DNA of 64,000 nucleotides from Zingiber officinale (GCF_018446385.1 NC_056002.1:6497474-6561473), one strand, 5' to 3'. Counted from the first letter of the stretch, positions 1-9,900 are shown. Notes: generated by a model from the sequence alone, not told the origin. Program-made: numbers and translations.

Positions 1-625
1 TGTTGGAAGGTTTTTTGTATTTTTTCGGGCTCAGCCTAGTTCAGGCGGAAATAGGGGCTCCGTTAGGTAAGACCCTGTTTTCCTTCTTGTTATTCTTCGC
101 TAACTGAGGTTTTTTTTTTTTTACTTCGCAGAAGCTGCCATGCTCCGGGCTTATTCTTCGGATATAAAACGCCAGTCTATTGCTGTTTTGAGAGCCGTAA
201 GCTTGGAGCTTAAACAGGGCTTGGCAGCTTCCTCCCAGTCGGCCCCTTCTGCCTCACAATCTGCCCCACCTGCGCCAACCCAGGAGGAAGCCTCCTCAGC
301 TTTTCCCCTGGATGTGGCTCCTGTAGAAGACCCTGCCACATTGGAGTAGGTTGAGGAGGAGCGAGCTGCTTCTCCCCCTCCCGCCAAACGATTACGCAGT
401 CAGCGCAAAAGGAAGAAAGTTACTCCTGCGCTTCAGGAGTCTCCTCCGCCTCTTCCCTCAGGCTGGCGCTCATTCGCGGCCTCTCACTCTTCAGCGGCCA
501 AGGCCATTACTCCCGACCGGGAGATTGATCTGGGACCAAAGGTTCCTGCTCTGTCACTCAGAATATCAACCCCGACACCCGGTCGGGCTGTAACTCCCGA
601 GCAGGCCTCTTTTCCCGCTCAGGCC
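1..625 (+). pseudogene. Antisense extra ORF of a Tat-type Gypsy element, copy 1, N-terminal/middle part
   Basis: A T-rich intron end with acceptor AG at 130-131 precedes an exon whose frame opens at 140 and reads about 70 codons of Ser/Ala/Pro-rich protein before a stop at 347-349. The same frame then continues with a basic patch (AKRLRSQRKRKK) and more Pro/Ser-rich sequence to about 600. Layout and composition match the better preserved copy at 9998-12626: intron, low-complexity Pro/Ser region, then a coiled coil. Known context: Tat-lineage Gypsy elements often carry an ORF of unclear function opposite to pol. The copy is broken by the stop, by a small inserted LTR at about 626 and by an inverted segment after 990. 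Assignment rests on comparison inside this window only. Confidence 0.5.
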
Positions 626-822
626 TGTAGGATCGAAAAGAATTTAGATATCTCCACAATAGCATGATATTGTCCACTTTGGGCCTAGGCCCTCATGGCT
701 TTGCTCTTGGGCTCTCCCCAAAAGGCCTCATGCCAATGGAGATATCTTTTCTCTTATAAACCCATGATCTTTCCCATGTGTTTCCAATATGGGACTATGT
801 TTGCAACCTTGCAACCCCAACA
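626..822 (+). mobile_element. Candidate solo LTR of a TRIM-type miniature retrotransposon
   Basis: The segment starts TGTAGGATCG and ends CCCCAACA, so it has TG...CA ends, and it holds a TATA-like box (CTTATAAACCC) near 750. Its text, with GATATTGTCCACTTTGGGCC and a segment about Cys-free noncoding 'CCAATGGAGATATC', resembles a short repeat common in plant genomes that I associate with TRIM LTRs. Flanks are AGGCC on the left and CAAGC on the right, so there is no clear target duplication. It splits the degenerate ORF copy 1, whose reading seems to resume at about 823 (KRRRSASEAS). Confidence 0.45.
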
Positions 823-989
823 CAAGCGACGTCGTTCTGCCTCAGAAGCTAGTTTGGACTCGTTCGTCTTCAAAGCTGCTTCCAAGGTCTTTATTTTGTC
901 AAAAGCTACATGGGAAATGTTGCGGGCAGACTCTGCAGACTCCCCAATCAATCAGAGATAACTTGCTAAGTCCCCGGGGGTCGGGTTGA

Positions 990-1505
990 GGGGATCGCGG
1001 GGAGTTAGCGGCAGCTCCAACTCCTGGAGACGAACCTTTAACACTTCATTCTCCCTCTGCAAGTGAGAGGCGTATTGAATGACACTCAGGTTGGCGGAAC
1101 AGGCCTGCGTTAGATGTAGGAAGAAGGATTATAAGAGATTCTAGCAGAGGAGCCTTGATAAAAGAAAACTTACGGAAACTATCTGGGGAGAAGCTTGATC
1201 CAACCCTTCCATCGGCGGATTGTTCCAAAATTTCCGATTGCCTGATCGCCAGGACGTGGCTAAATCGCCTTGCAGCTGAACCAGGGCAATAGGGGGAGGA
1301 GCCTCTTCAACAGTTTCTTCCGCGGCATCGGGCTCGGTGGAGGAGGGCAGGCGCCAAGAGTCGGTAAAGGCATACTTCTTGGGGATTTTCCTTCTAGATC
1401 GAGAAGTAGAGGCCAGAGCAGCTGCTGGAAGCGAGGCGGATAAAGTTGTGGAACTCCCGGGTTGGTTCGTTACATGAAGAGGGAGTTGCCCGGGAGAGAA
1501 GGCCT
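990..1505 (-). pseudogene. Inverted segment of the Tat extra ORF: Ser-rich region, intron, coiled-coil start
   Basis: On the minus strand this reads Ser/Ala-rich protein with a basic patch (SRSRRKIPKKY), then an acidic stretch, then a segment similar to the end of an exon in the copy at 9998-12626. A GTAAGT donor near 1170 and a CTAACGCAG acceptor near 1105 flank a short intron. The next exon opens a coiled coil (ASHLQRENEVLKVRLQELE). The same exon-intron-coiled-coil order is seen on the plus strand at about 11760-12290. Because the neighbouring pieces of copy 1 (1-625 and 8693-9237) read on the plus strand, this piece is inverted relative to them. It ends exactly where the 5' LTR of element A begins. 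Confidence 0.5.
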
Positions 1506-2389
1506 TGTTGGTGCAACCTTAGGTCAAGGTTGACCCGACTCGAGTTGACTTGACTCGAGTTGTATTTTGATGTTTGACTTGGGAAGATTGTTGATGCAAC
1601 CTTAGGTCAAGATTGACCTAGTTGAGTTGCATGTTGATGTTTGACACTCGTGGAAGAGTTGTATTCTTGATGTGAGACAAGAATAGATGGTTGGGAGATT
1701 ATTGGTGCAACCCTAGGTCAAGGTTGACCTGGTTGACTTGAAAAGTCCAAGTATGGAGACTTGGCAAACGGAAAAGTCCAAGCAGGGAGCTTGGCACGCG
1801 AAAAGTCCAAGTATGGAGACTTGGCACTGGAAAAGTCCAAGTACGGAGACTTGGCACGGGGAAAAGTCCAAGCAGGTAGCACGCGGAAAGTCCAAGTATG
1901 GAGACTTGCACGGGAAAGTCCAAACAGGGAGTTTGCAGGAGAAAGTCCCGTGAGTGAAGCCAGGCGGTTGGAGAAAGTCCTGGTGAGAGACAAGGTGGGA
2001 AAGACCTAGTGAGTGAAGCTAGGCGGTGTGGAAATCCTGAGTGAAGCCGGTGAAAATCCTAGTGAGTGAAGCTAGGTGAAAGGAAAGTCCTGGTGAGTGA
2101 GGCAGGTGAAAGTCCCGTGAGTGAAGCCGGGCAGTGGCCTAAATGCCAATTGGGCGGAAATCTTGAGGTGAAGGTGGAAGTGAAGCCGAGCAGAAATCCG
2201 GATGGATCGGGATGATCGGACATCCGGTGTTGAGGAAAGTCCAAGTAGGTCAAAGGATTGACCGGACACTTGGCGAGGAGTTCTAGCAGTCAAGGGAGTG
2301 ACCGGATGCTAGGGATGAAGTACCAATAGGTCAAGGTTGACCGGATATTGGTTTGAAGTCTTGGGACTTGGTTTGGGCCAAACCCAAGC

Positions 2390-2775
2390 TTCGGATCGGT
2401 CACCGCACCGATCCAGGATGTCTGTTGCTCGATCGGTCCGTGACCGATCGATATCATCAAGTTTCTCGTTACGATCGGTCCGGTGACCGATCGCCAGCAG
2501 AGGCAAGAGAGATCGGTCCACGCATCGATCAAGTTATGTCCCGATCGGCCGGGGACCGATCGAGACGACGCTGGCGAAGAGTACCGGGATCGGCGTGGAC
2601 CGATCCACAGTCGGTCCGATCGTCCACGATCGATCGAGTACGCATGTATGTTTCAGAGATCGCCGATCGGTCCGGGACCGATCATAGGCTGATCGGTCCA
2701 TGGACCGATCAGGAACGATACCTGATCGGTCCACAGTTGTCTGATCGATCGTGGAGACCGATCAGATTCCCTTCA
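2390..2775. repeat. Palindrome cluster, GATCGGTC...GACCGATC type, in U3 of the 5' LTR of A
   Basis: About nine inverted pairs of GATCGGTC and GACCGATC arms, mostly separated by 0-6 bases, are strung along 380 bp. Examples begin near 2395, 2430, 2473, 2541, 2588, 2662 and 2692. Loops differ from unit to unit while arms are kept. The cluster ends about 50 bp before the TATA box at 2822. The arms are long enough to form cruciforms or to bind a dimeric protein; which, if either, is unknown. Confidence 0.9.
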
Positions 2776-2821
2776 GCCGTTGCGACGCAACGGCTAGTTT
2801 CTTCGCTGTCTTCTTCGCAGG

Positions 2822-2827
2822 TATAAA
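2822..2827 (+). promoter_or_regulatory. TATA box of the 5' LTR of A
   Basis: TATAAA in the context GCAGGTATAAAGGGGTCGAG, about 540 bp before the LTR end. It sits at the boundary where the two LTRs change from divergent to apparently identical. The equivalent box in the 3' LTR is at 8149-8154. Confidence 0.65.
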
Positions 2828-3367
2828 GGGGTCGAGGGCTGCTGCTGCGCGATGACTCTTCTTCCTTCTTGCTGTTCTAAGTGCTGCTGTGCTTGAGCTT
2901 TGTTGAGCTCCTCCAAAGCTTCGCGTGAGCTTCCGGCTGGGTTCCTGCTGTTGTAGGCGTCGCGTGAAGTTGCTGCTTCACCTCCAGTCGACAAGAAAGC
3001 AAGCAATTGGTAGAGTACGATTGTGTTCATATTGTATTGCTTTTCTTACTGCTCTTGTACTCTTTGTTTGCTGTTGCAAACGTTTGTGGCGAGGTTTCTC
3101 CACCCACAAGGAGTATATTGTATTAGCCGGTTCTCCGGGGACTCATCCACCGACGGATTGACCGGACTCGTCCACCTTACGGACACGCCGAGGAGTAGGA
3201 GCCCTAATCTCCGAACCTCGTTACATCCTCGTGTTAAGGTTTGTTTTTCTTCTCTTTCGTTTCTTTGTATTTTCCGCTGCGACTAACCTAATTGTAGGAA
3301 GAAACGAGAGCGATTTGGGGCGGCTATTCACACCCCCCTCTCTAGCCGTACGAAGGATCCTAACAAG

Positions 3368-3379
3368 TGGTATCAGAGC
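3368..3379 (+). promoter_or_regulatory. Primer binding site of element A (initiator tRNA-Met)
   Basis: TGGTATCAGAGC starts two bases after the LTR end at 3365. This is the standard plant Copia primer site, complementary to the 3' end of initiator tRNA-Met. Confidence 0.92.
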
Positions 3380-3425
3380 GAGGTCGCTCTTCATCGGATC
3401 AACACCCGTGGGAGCAAAGCTAGAG

Positions 3426-4901
3426 ATGGATCAATTCGGAGAAGACATCACCATTCCACCCTTCTACAACGACAACTTCGCATATTGGAAGGTAAGGATG
3501 ATGTATTTTCTTAGGACTAATATGTTGAATTGGTTTTGTGTACAAGAAGGTTTTACTCCTCCAATGGATAAAGAAGGAGAGCCTCTAGAGAAGAACAAGT
3601 GGACGAAGGAACAAGTCCACCAATCTACAATCAACAATGAGGTAACTAAAACAATTGAATTTTCATTACCTACTAATATTTTGTGTAAGATAGGTAAGTA
3701 CAACAATGCCAAGGAATTATGGGATAACTTGGCCAAGTACCATGAGGAGAGCTCCACTTCAAGCCATGAAGAGGAGCCTAGTGAGCCAAGTAGCTCACAT
3801 CATGGAGGGAGCGAATTGGGAGTTGAGGGCTACTCAACATCCAAGGAAGAAGAGGAGGAGAATTCCTCTTGTTCAAGTTCGGAGCAAGAAGAAGAAGTTT
3901 CCACCTCCGGAAGGGTTGAAGAAGAAAGCTCATCTCCATTCACAACTCTAGGTAACTCAAACACTGTGATTTCAAGCAAATTACACATAATGTGTTTTGA
4001 GTGTAGGAAACATGGACATTACAAGAGTAAGTGTCCAAAGAGGGTAAGAAAGACTCCACCGGCACCAAAGGTCAAGGAAGCCGGAGTCCCAACACGCAAA
4101 GGCAAGGAGCACATCGTGTGCTTCCAATGCAAGCAAAGGGGACACTATAGGAGCCATTGTCCGAGGGGGAGGCAACCTCACAAGGGCAAGAGACCGGGCA
4201 CATCGATAGGGGGAGCTAAGGCAAACCCTAAGGTAATCTCTAAGGTTCATTATTGCAATTCTAATAAAACTCATGCTAGTAGTTTTGTTGCAATTGTTAA
4301 TAATGATAAGCATGTTAACTTTAGGAACCAATACATGTGCTTAGGAGCTAAACATGTTAGCCTAGGTAAGGATAACACTAGAAATACCAACCCTAGGATT
4401 AACGCTTCTAAAGTTAAGGAAAACCTAGGTAGAAATCCCAAGAAGACTAGACACATGCCTAGGAATATCTCAAGAGAAAATGACAAATTAAAACTTGAGG
4501 TATTAGAGAGGGAAAATCAAGTCTTGAGGTCAAGACTTGATAATTTAGAAAAGACTCTTAAAAACATGGAGAAGCCATCTCTAGGGTTTAAGAGTCACAA
4601 ACCCAAGTCCAAGGACAAGAAAGGTTTGAGTCACAAACCTAAGCCCCAAATGGTCAAGCCCACATATCATAATGTTCCATTTGATTATGGAACAAGACCT
4701 AGGGCTAGGAAGACCATTACCAAGGTCACAAGGGGAGTCACCCCTATAGTTGACCTTGATGAGACCCAAATGACCAAGGCTTTAAAGCCTAAGAGGGTCA
4801 TTAGGAGGGTTGCTAGGGAAGTCATCCCTAGTGAATTTTTAGTGAACCCAATGAGCTCAAGTAGGTATTGGGTTCCTAGGAGCATTTTCTCTACCCCATA
4901 G
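3426..4901 (+). CDS. Gag polyprotein of element A (Copia/SIRE-type, two zinc knuckles)
   Basis: The intact 491-residue frame begins at ATG 3426; upstream in-frame sequence crosses the LTR and PBS, so 3426 is preferred. The N-terminus (ITIPPFYNDNFAYWKVRMMY) matches the gag domain of plant Copia elements, followed by the usual NAKELWDNLAKYHEE segment. A Ser/Glu-rich acidic linker comes next. Two CCHC zinc knuckles, CFECRKHGHYKSKC and CFQCKQRGHYRSHC, lie around residues 190-245. A heptad-like coiled coil follows at about residues 350-390, and the tail is Lys/Pro-rich and basic. Gag packages the element RNA in virus-like particles. The frame ends about 1.9 kb before the 3' LTR with no pol after it. 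The undamaged frame suggests selection or recent activity in trans. Confidence 0.88.
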   Translation: MDQFGEDITIPPFYNDNFAYWKVRMMYFLRTNMLNWFCVQEGFTPPMDKEGEPLEKNKWTKEQVHQSTINNEVTKTIEFSLPTNILCKIGKYNNAKELWDNLAKYHEESSTSSHEEEPSEPSSSHHGGSELGVEGYSTSKEEEEENSSCSSSEQEEEVSTSGRVEEESSSPFTTLGNSNTVISSKLHIMCFECRKHGHYKSKCPKRVRKTPPAPKVKEAGVPTRKGKEHIVCFQCKQRGHYRSHCPRGRQPHKGKRPGTSIGGAKANPKVISKVHYCNSNKTHASSFVAIVNNDKHVNFRNQYMCLGAKHVSLGKDNTRNTNPRINASKVKENLGRNPKKTRHMPRNISRENDKLKLEVLERENQVLRSRLDNLEKTLKNMEKPSLGFKSHKPKSKDKKGLSHKPKPQMVKPTYHNVPFDYGTRPRARKTITKVTRGVTPIVDLDETQMTKALKPKRVIRRVAREVIPSEFLVNPMSSSRYWVPRSIFSTP

Positions 4902-6840
4902 ATGGGTTAGAGAGTGTCAACTCCAATAAGAAGGGTAGTTAACCCAACTTTGAGGAAATTGACACTCAAGGAGCATTTTCAAGGTTTTTGGGAACCTTTG
5001 ACAATGAAATGGAATAATCTTTATCATTCACTCCTTGGAAGAGTAAAGTGTGCCAAAGTGAGAATATATTAATCTCACTTTAAGTTGACACAATTTTGAA
5101 AACCTAGAGAAATATCAAATTGGGATTTTGATATTCTCTTAGGTAATCAAGGCAATCCGGGCCTTAAATTAGAAGTGCTACTCTTGTAGAATTTTAAATG
5201 GTATAAATCAAACAAGAGATCAAGAAATGCCAATTTGGGTTTTGACATTTTCTTGGAGCACTTTGGGCAATCTAGGATTAGGACTTAAGTTAGCTAAGTG
5301 ATTAAGGATACTTAGATAGGGAATTTAGGTATTTTATTTGTGCTAACTTGCCATGATTGGTTGCCATATGCCATGCCATGACATCATATTTATTTTATTA
5401 TCATTTGAAATGTCATGATAATGCTTAGGTTATCTATATGTCATGTGTTAGTTTAGTTTCAAACTTTATGCCATGACATCATGACATTGGCACATATTTT
5501 CATTTATGTTATTAATTTATGCCATGTCATCATCTCTTGCATTAATAATCAATGAAATTGATTTAAGGATGAAAAACACATTTTGATATTAAGATCAAAT
5601 TTGTGTTTAGAAAATGCATGAGACCTTAGTCTAAGATACCTAAACCCATATCTCACATCAAATTGACTTGAATGTGATTTGATACACCTTAGATGTGTGT
5701 GAGATATTAGGATCATGAGTTAGGATCAAGGTACATAGTTCTTGTACCTAGATGAGCCTAATTCAAGAAATGGGGGATCATAGGGAAAGCTTGTGTACAA
5801 GTCATGTGCATATAGCCCTAAGATTGTGGTCCCAAATTAAAAGGTTTAAAATCATTTTGAAATTGATTTGAAAAACCTTGATGAAGCTTTCCTAGTGATA
5901 GCACTCATCATTGAACATTGTGATACAAAACTGACTTAACTTTGAACTATTTCAAAGTTTTCGAATTTTGTATCAAGATTTGAAAATGGAAACTATTTTC
6001 ATAGAAAACTATTTTTCCATGATAATGTATGTTATGAGGAATGTATCCTCAAAATTTCACAATTTTTCGAATTTTCTGGAATTTATTAGGGGTTTCTGAA
6101 TTTCGGGAGAAGAAAAATCAGAAATCCCTGTGATCAGTGTCTGGATCGGTCGCTGGACCGATCCAGGGAGGGCTGGATCGGTCACTGGACCGATCCAGAG
6201 TGCTGTGGATCGGTCTGGTGACCGATCCAGTGAGGTCTGATAGCGTGCCAATGTGCTGAAATTCGACTGCATGTCTGAAATTTCGGCTGACAGTTGGTTT
6301 TTAGATTTATAAAGGTTTGAAACTCTCCAAGACATTGTTGGTGCAATGGTCAAGGGGGAGTTGGCTTTTAGGGGGAGTTTTTACTCCTTGAGGATTAGTG
6401 ATATGGGATTATCATTAAGTGGATTGTTGAGCTTAGTATCAAAGGGAAAATAAGAGTTTCAATGAAAGGTATGGGACTTTCATTAGGAAGAAACTCTTGA
6501 CCTTGATTCTCTTTTTTTTGATGTGTGTCAAAAAGGGGAGAGTGTTCATTGGAGAATTATTAGAGAACCCAAGTTAGGTTATCGGTTTAACCTAAGCTAG
6601 GGAAAGAATGTCAAGGAATGTTCGAGGAAGAACATTGGAATACCTTTTGATGTGTGTCAAAAAGGGGGAGAATTATTGGAGAACCCAAGTTAGGTTATCG
6701 GGTTAACCTAAGGGGAAAATGTCCAGAGAATGTTCAAGGAAAGAACATTGGACATTGGAAGATGGTTGGAAAACCTAAGTTAGGTTATCGGGTTAACCTA
6801 ACTTGATTATGATTTTGTCAAACATCAAAAAGGGAGAGAT
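4902..6840 (+). other. Noncoding internal tail of element A up to the polypurine tract
   Basis: No usable frame on either strand. The region is AT-rich, with repeated TGCCATGACATCAT-like text near 5370-5540. Around 6530-6830 there are three related blocks that each contain a GTTAGGTTATCGG(G/T)TTAACCTAA-like near-palindrome. The polypurine tract AAAAAGGGAGAGAT ends at 6840. A short palindrome cluster and TATA box (6140-6313) are listed separately. Confidence 0.7.
6140..6235. repeat. Internal copy of the LTR-type palindrome cluster in element A
   Basis: Three units of GGATCGGTC-(loop)-GACCGATCC type, loops 3-4 bases, stand at about 6143, 6175 and 6207. They use the same arms as the U3 cluster of the LTRs of A but lie 600 bp before the 3' LTR in the internal region. 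A TATA box (TATAAA, 6308-6313) follows about 75 bp downstream, the same order as in the LTR. No ORF longer than a few dozen codons follows before the 3' LTR. Confidence 0.8.
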
Positions 6841-8692
6841 TGTTGGTGCAAACCTGGTTGACCCGGCTCGAGTTGACTTGACTCGAGTTGTATTTTGATG
6901 TTTGACTTGGGAAGATTGTTGATGCAACCTTAGGTCAAGATTGACCTAGTTGAGTTGCATGTTGATGTTTGACACTCGTGGAAGAGTTGTATTCTTGATG
7001 TGAGACAAGAATAGATGGTTGGGAGATTATTGGTGCAACCCTAGGTCAAGGTTGACCTGGTTGACCTGAAGAGTCCAAGTATGGAGACTTGGCACGGAAA
7101 AGTCCAGCGGGAGCTTGAAGCGGGACTCAAGTAGGGAGCGATGGAAAAGCCGAAGGAAATGGAGAGCACGTTGAGCATGGAGGAACTCTGAAAAATCTCC
7201 AAAGTATGCCAAGTAGAGTAGACGGAGACAGGCATGAGCGACTTGAGCACTGGAGAAGGAGACGGAGAGGTAGAAGAGGCGGAGTTGGAGAACAGAGGGA
7301 GAGTGAGTAAGGGGCCGATGGGGAAGATGGAGGAGAAGTAGAGCGGCCGGGAAATCCGGTGAGTGACGGTGAAAATCCCTAGTGAGTGAAGCGGGTGAGG
7401 AGGAAGGCGGTGGTGGAGCTGAAGTCCATGTGGATCTGGTGAGCGAAATGGGGAAGGTCCATCCGTAAATCTTTGGATCCAAGATGTACTTGTTGTAAAC
7501 GATGACGGTGAAGCTGAGGAAAATCCATGATCGGACATCGGTGTCGAGAAAGTCCAAGTAGGTCAAAGGGATTGACCGGACACTTGGCAGGGAGTTCTAG
7601 CAGGTCAAGGGAGTGACCGGATGCTAGAGATGAAGTACCAATAGGTCAAGGTTGACCGGATATTGGTTCGAAGTCTTGGGACTTGGTTTGGGCCAAACCC
7701 AGCTACGGATCGGTCACCGCACCGATCCGGATATTGTTGCTCCGATCGGTCGGTGACCGATCGATATCGCTCTGTTTCGATTCTTGTCGATCGGTGACCG
7801 ATCGCCAGCTAACGAGGCAAAGAGGCGGTGATCGGTCCACGTCGATCAAAGATGTCCCGATGGTCCGGGGACCGATCGAGACGACGTCGCGAAGGAAGAA
7901 CCGGATCGGTGCGTGGACCGATCGCCAGTATCTCGATCGGTCCACGCATCGATCGTAGTACGCATGTATGTTCAGAGATCGCCGACGGGGGACCGATCGC
8001 AGGCTGATCGGTCCATGGACCGATCGAGACGAACGTACATAGCTTCTTCACGATCGGCCGCACCGATCAGGATGTTCTGATCGGTCCATGCATCGATCGG
8101 GTTCTAGCTGCGACGCAACGCTAGTTTCTTCATTGTCTTCTTCGCAGGTATAAAGGGGTCGAGGGCTGCTGCTGCGCGATGACTCTTCTTCCTTCTTGCT
8201 GTTCTAAGTGCTGCTGTGCTTGAGCTTTGTTGAGCTCCTCCAAAGCTTCGCGTGAGCTTCCGGCTGGGTTCCTGCTGTTGTAGGCGTCGCGTGAAGTTGC
8301 TGCTTCACCTCCAGTCGACAAGAAAGCAAGCAATTGGTAGAGTACGATTGTGTTCATATTGTATTGCTTTTCTTACTGCTCTTGTACTCTTTGTTTGCTG
8401 TTGCAAACGTTTGTGGCGAGGTTTCTCCACCCACAAGGAGTATATTGTATTAGCCGGTTCTCCGGGGACTCATCCACCGACGGATTGACCGGACTCGTCC
8501 ACCTTACGGACACGCCGAGGAGTAGGAGCCCTAATCTCCGAACCTCGTTACATCCTCGTGTTAAGGTTTGTTTTTCTTCTCTTTCGTTTCTTTGTATTTT
8601 CCGCTGCGACTAACCTAATTGTAGGAAGAAACGAGAGCGATTTGGGGCGGCTATTCACACCCCCCTCTCTAGCCGTACGAAGGATCCTAACA
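6841..8692 (+). repeat. 3' LTR of element A
   Basis: 1852 bp. The first 230 bp closely follow the 5' LTR. The block about 7090-7530 has little in common with 1750-2215, being almost unrelated sequence instead of the 27-bp array. The palindrome block about 7705-8105 is similar but full of indels. The last 545 bp (8148-8692) appear identical to 2821-3365. TATAAA lies at 8149-8154. The mosaic pattern is not what simple ageing of two initially identical LTRs gives. Confidence 0.9.
7705..8105. repeat. Palindrome cluster in U3 of the 3' LTR of A
   Basis: Same GATCGGTC/GACCGATC arms as at 2390-2775, with about seven recognisable pairs, several with one damaged arm or shortened loop. It ends about 45 bp before the TATA box at 8149. 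Confidence 0.85.
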
Positions 8693-9237
8693 GCTTGCTG
8701 GTAGTTGAATTGGATGAGAAGGACGCCCAGTTGACCACCCTATCCTCCGATCTGAAGAGTCTGCAAGAAACTCGTGAGACTCTTTAGAAAAGTTTAACAG
8801 ATGTTTAGGGTCAGCTCACTTCCAGTGCCGACCGGGAGAAGGCCCTTCAGAGTCGCTGGGACGCCGACCAAGCAACACTCACATCACTGCAGGCCGATCT
8901 TCTGAAGGCCCAAACCGATGCTGAGAAGGTCCGGGCAGAATTAACGGATTATCAGGCAGGAGAAGCTGATCGTCTAAGAGCCTACAGGCGGTCCTACGTC
9001 GCATCTCCTTTCTTCTTGCGGAAGATTGGAGGTCTGATGAATCTTATGCTGTGCAACCGAGTGGCCGGTGGGGCTCGTCAAATGTTTGAGCAGGGTCTAC
9101 TTCACTCGGCCACTTCGAAAAACTTTTTGGACACTGCTCGCTTGATGAATGAGATTCCCATCGAGTCGTATCCTACCTTTAAGGATGATGACGACCTGTT
9201 TCTCCTCCCTGAGCCCCCTACTGAAGATGAACCCTGA
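8693..9237 (+). pseudogene. Tat extra ORF copy 1, C-terminal coiled coil and tail
   Basis: The plus frame from the end of element A reads a long coiled coil (ELDEKDAQLTTLSSDLKSLQ and onward), interrupted by two stops near 8790 and 8808. It ends in a conserved tail: SYVASPFFLRKIGGLMNLML, then a segment with RQMFEQGLLHSATSKNFLDT, then an acidic Pro-rich end with stop at 9235-9237. The tail of copy 2 (about 12430-12626; LYEQGYLKLAPPAKFLDHNR) is clearly related. Element A therefore interrupts copy 1, but the piece left of A (990-1505) is on the opposite strand. Confidence 0.55.
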
Positions 9238-9900
9238 GGTGGCCCTGTATGCTAACCCTTAATGTGGTGGTGCAGCTAAAAGAGTGTCAAGAATTTCATA
9301 TTTTCCAACTTATTGTTATATAAGACTCTTTAACCTTTTTAGGTTGTGTTATGATATGACTGTGTTACTGATTTTCTCTTAGCTCGTTAGTTTCTTATTA
9401 TCCAGTATGTTTCCTGACCGGTATGGACTATGACAATATAGAGGTGTACTTCGACCCTCTGGTTCAAGTTTTATATAGCCCCGGTTGGGATCCCTCTTTT
9501 TTACCCCGACCTGTTTCCCTTGCCTTTTTCGGCTGACCGCTCAACTCGGCTTAGCAAATCAACCTGGTCTACGTTTATATCCTGACCTGTTTAACTTGCC
9601 TTTTTTTTGCTAACTGCCCTGGCTCAGCTATACCCCCCGGTCTGTTCTTTCCATTGTAATCCAGGTCCAGATAATTCCAGAGCGGGAAGTCAAAGGTTAA
9701 GACCAGACCGGGAATCATAGAACACTTAAAGACGGTTGCGTCTTTTCCCGAAACTCATCTCCTCGTATTTTGTGCCAATACTTTTCCAAATATACCTTCG
9801 GGCGTTATTTTCAAAGAAGATCCCTTGGTCCTTTTTGCTCCTGCCAATTATTTTGCACCGGTGGATGATGCCTGACGAAATTGCCCCTCTGCCCAGCGGC
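9238..9900. other. Gene-free spacer between the two extra-ORF copies
   Basis: No convincing frame. The text is pyrimidine-rich with recurring short words such as GACCTG, GACCGG and CCCGACC, the style of Tat-element noncoding DNA elsewhere in this window. I could not identify a 3' LTR for the minus-strand Tat element here, although one would be expected nearby. Confidence 0.5.

Larger units (their letters stand above)
1506..3365 (+). repeat. 5' LTR of element A
   Basis: 1860 bp, TG...CA. The first 200 bp holds three related blocks of TTGGTGCAACCTTAGGTC type (at 1506, about 1589 and about 1703). Then comes an irregular tandem array of roughly 27-bp units around AAAGTCCAAGTATGGAGACT (about 1740-1930), a palindrome cluster (about 2390-2770), a TATA box (TATAAA, 2822-2827) and a 545-bp 3' part (2821-3365). 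That 3' part appears identical, by eye, to 8148-8692. Small ORFs here come from repeats and should not be read as genes. Confidence 0.9.
1506..8692 (+). mobile_element. Element A: gag-only (non-autonomous) Copia-like LTR retrotransposon
   Basis: Two direct LTRs (1506-3365 and 6841-8692) start TGTTGGTGCA and end GATCCTAACA. The primer site TGGTATCAGAGC, complementary to initiator tRNA-Met, lies at 3368-3379, and the polypurine tract AAAAAGGGAGAGAT lies directly before the 3' LTR. The internal region is only 3.5 kb: one gag frame (3426-4901) followed by noncoding DNA, with no protease, integrase, reverse transcriptase or RNase H. It must therefore depend on another element for mobility. The gag type, PBS and PPT fit the SIRE/Maximus-like part of Copia. 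Flanking pentamers (GGCCT and GCTTG) do not match, and the LTRs differ strongly in their first two-thirds, so this copy looks rearranged after or during insertion. Confidence 0.88.

Noticed and set aside
2353-2826. 157-codon ORF in the LTR of element A
   Set aside because: It consists of translated palindrome units (repeated DRS and GDRS) and is not kept in the other LTR.
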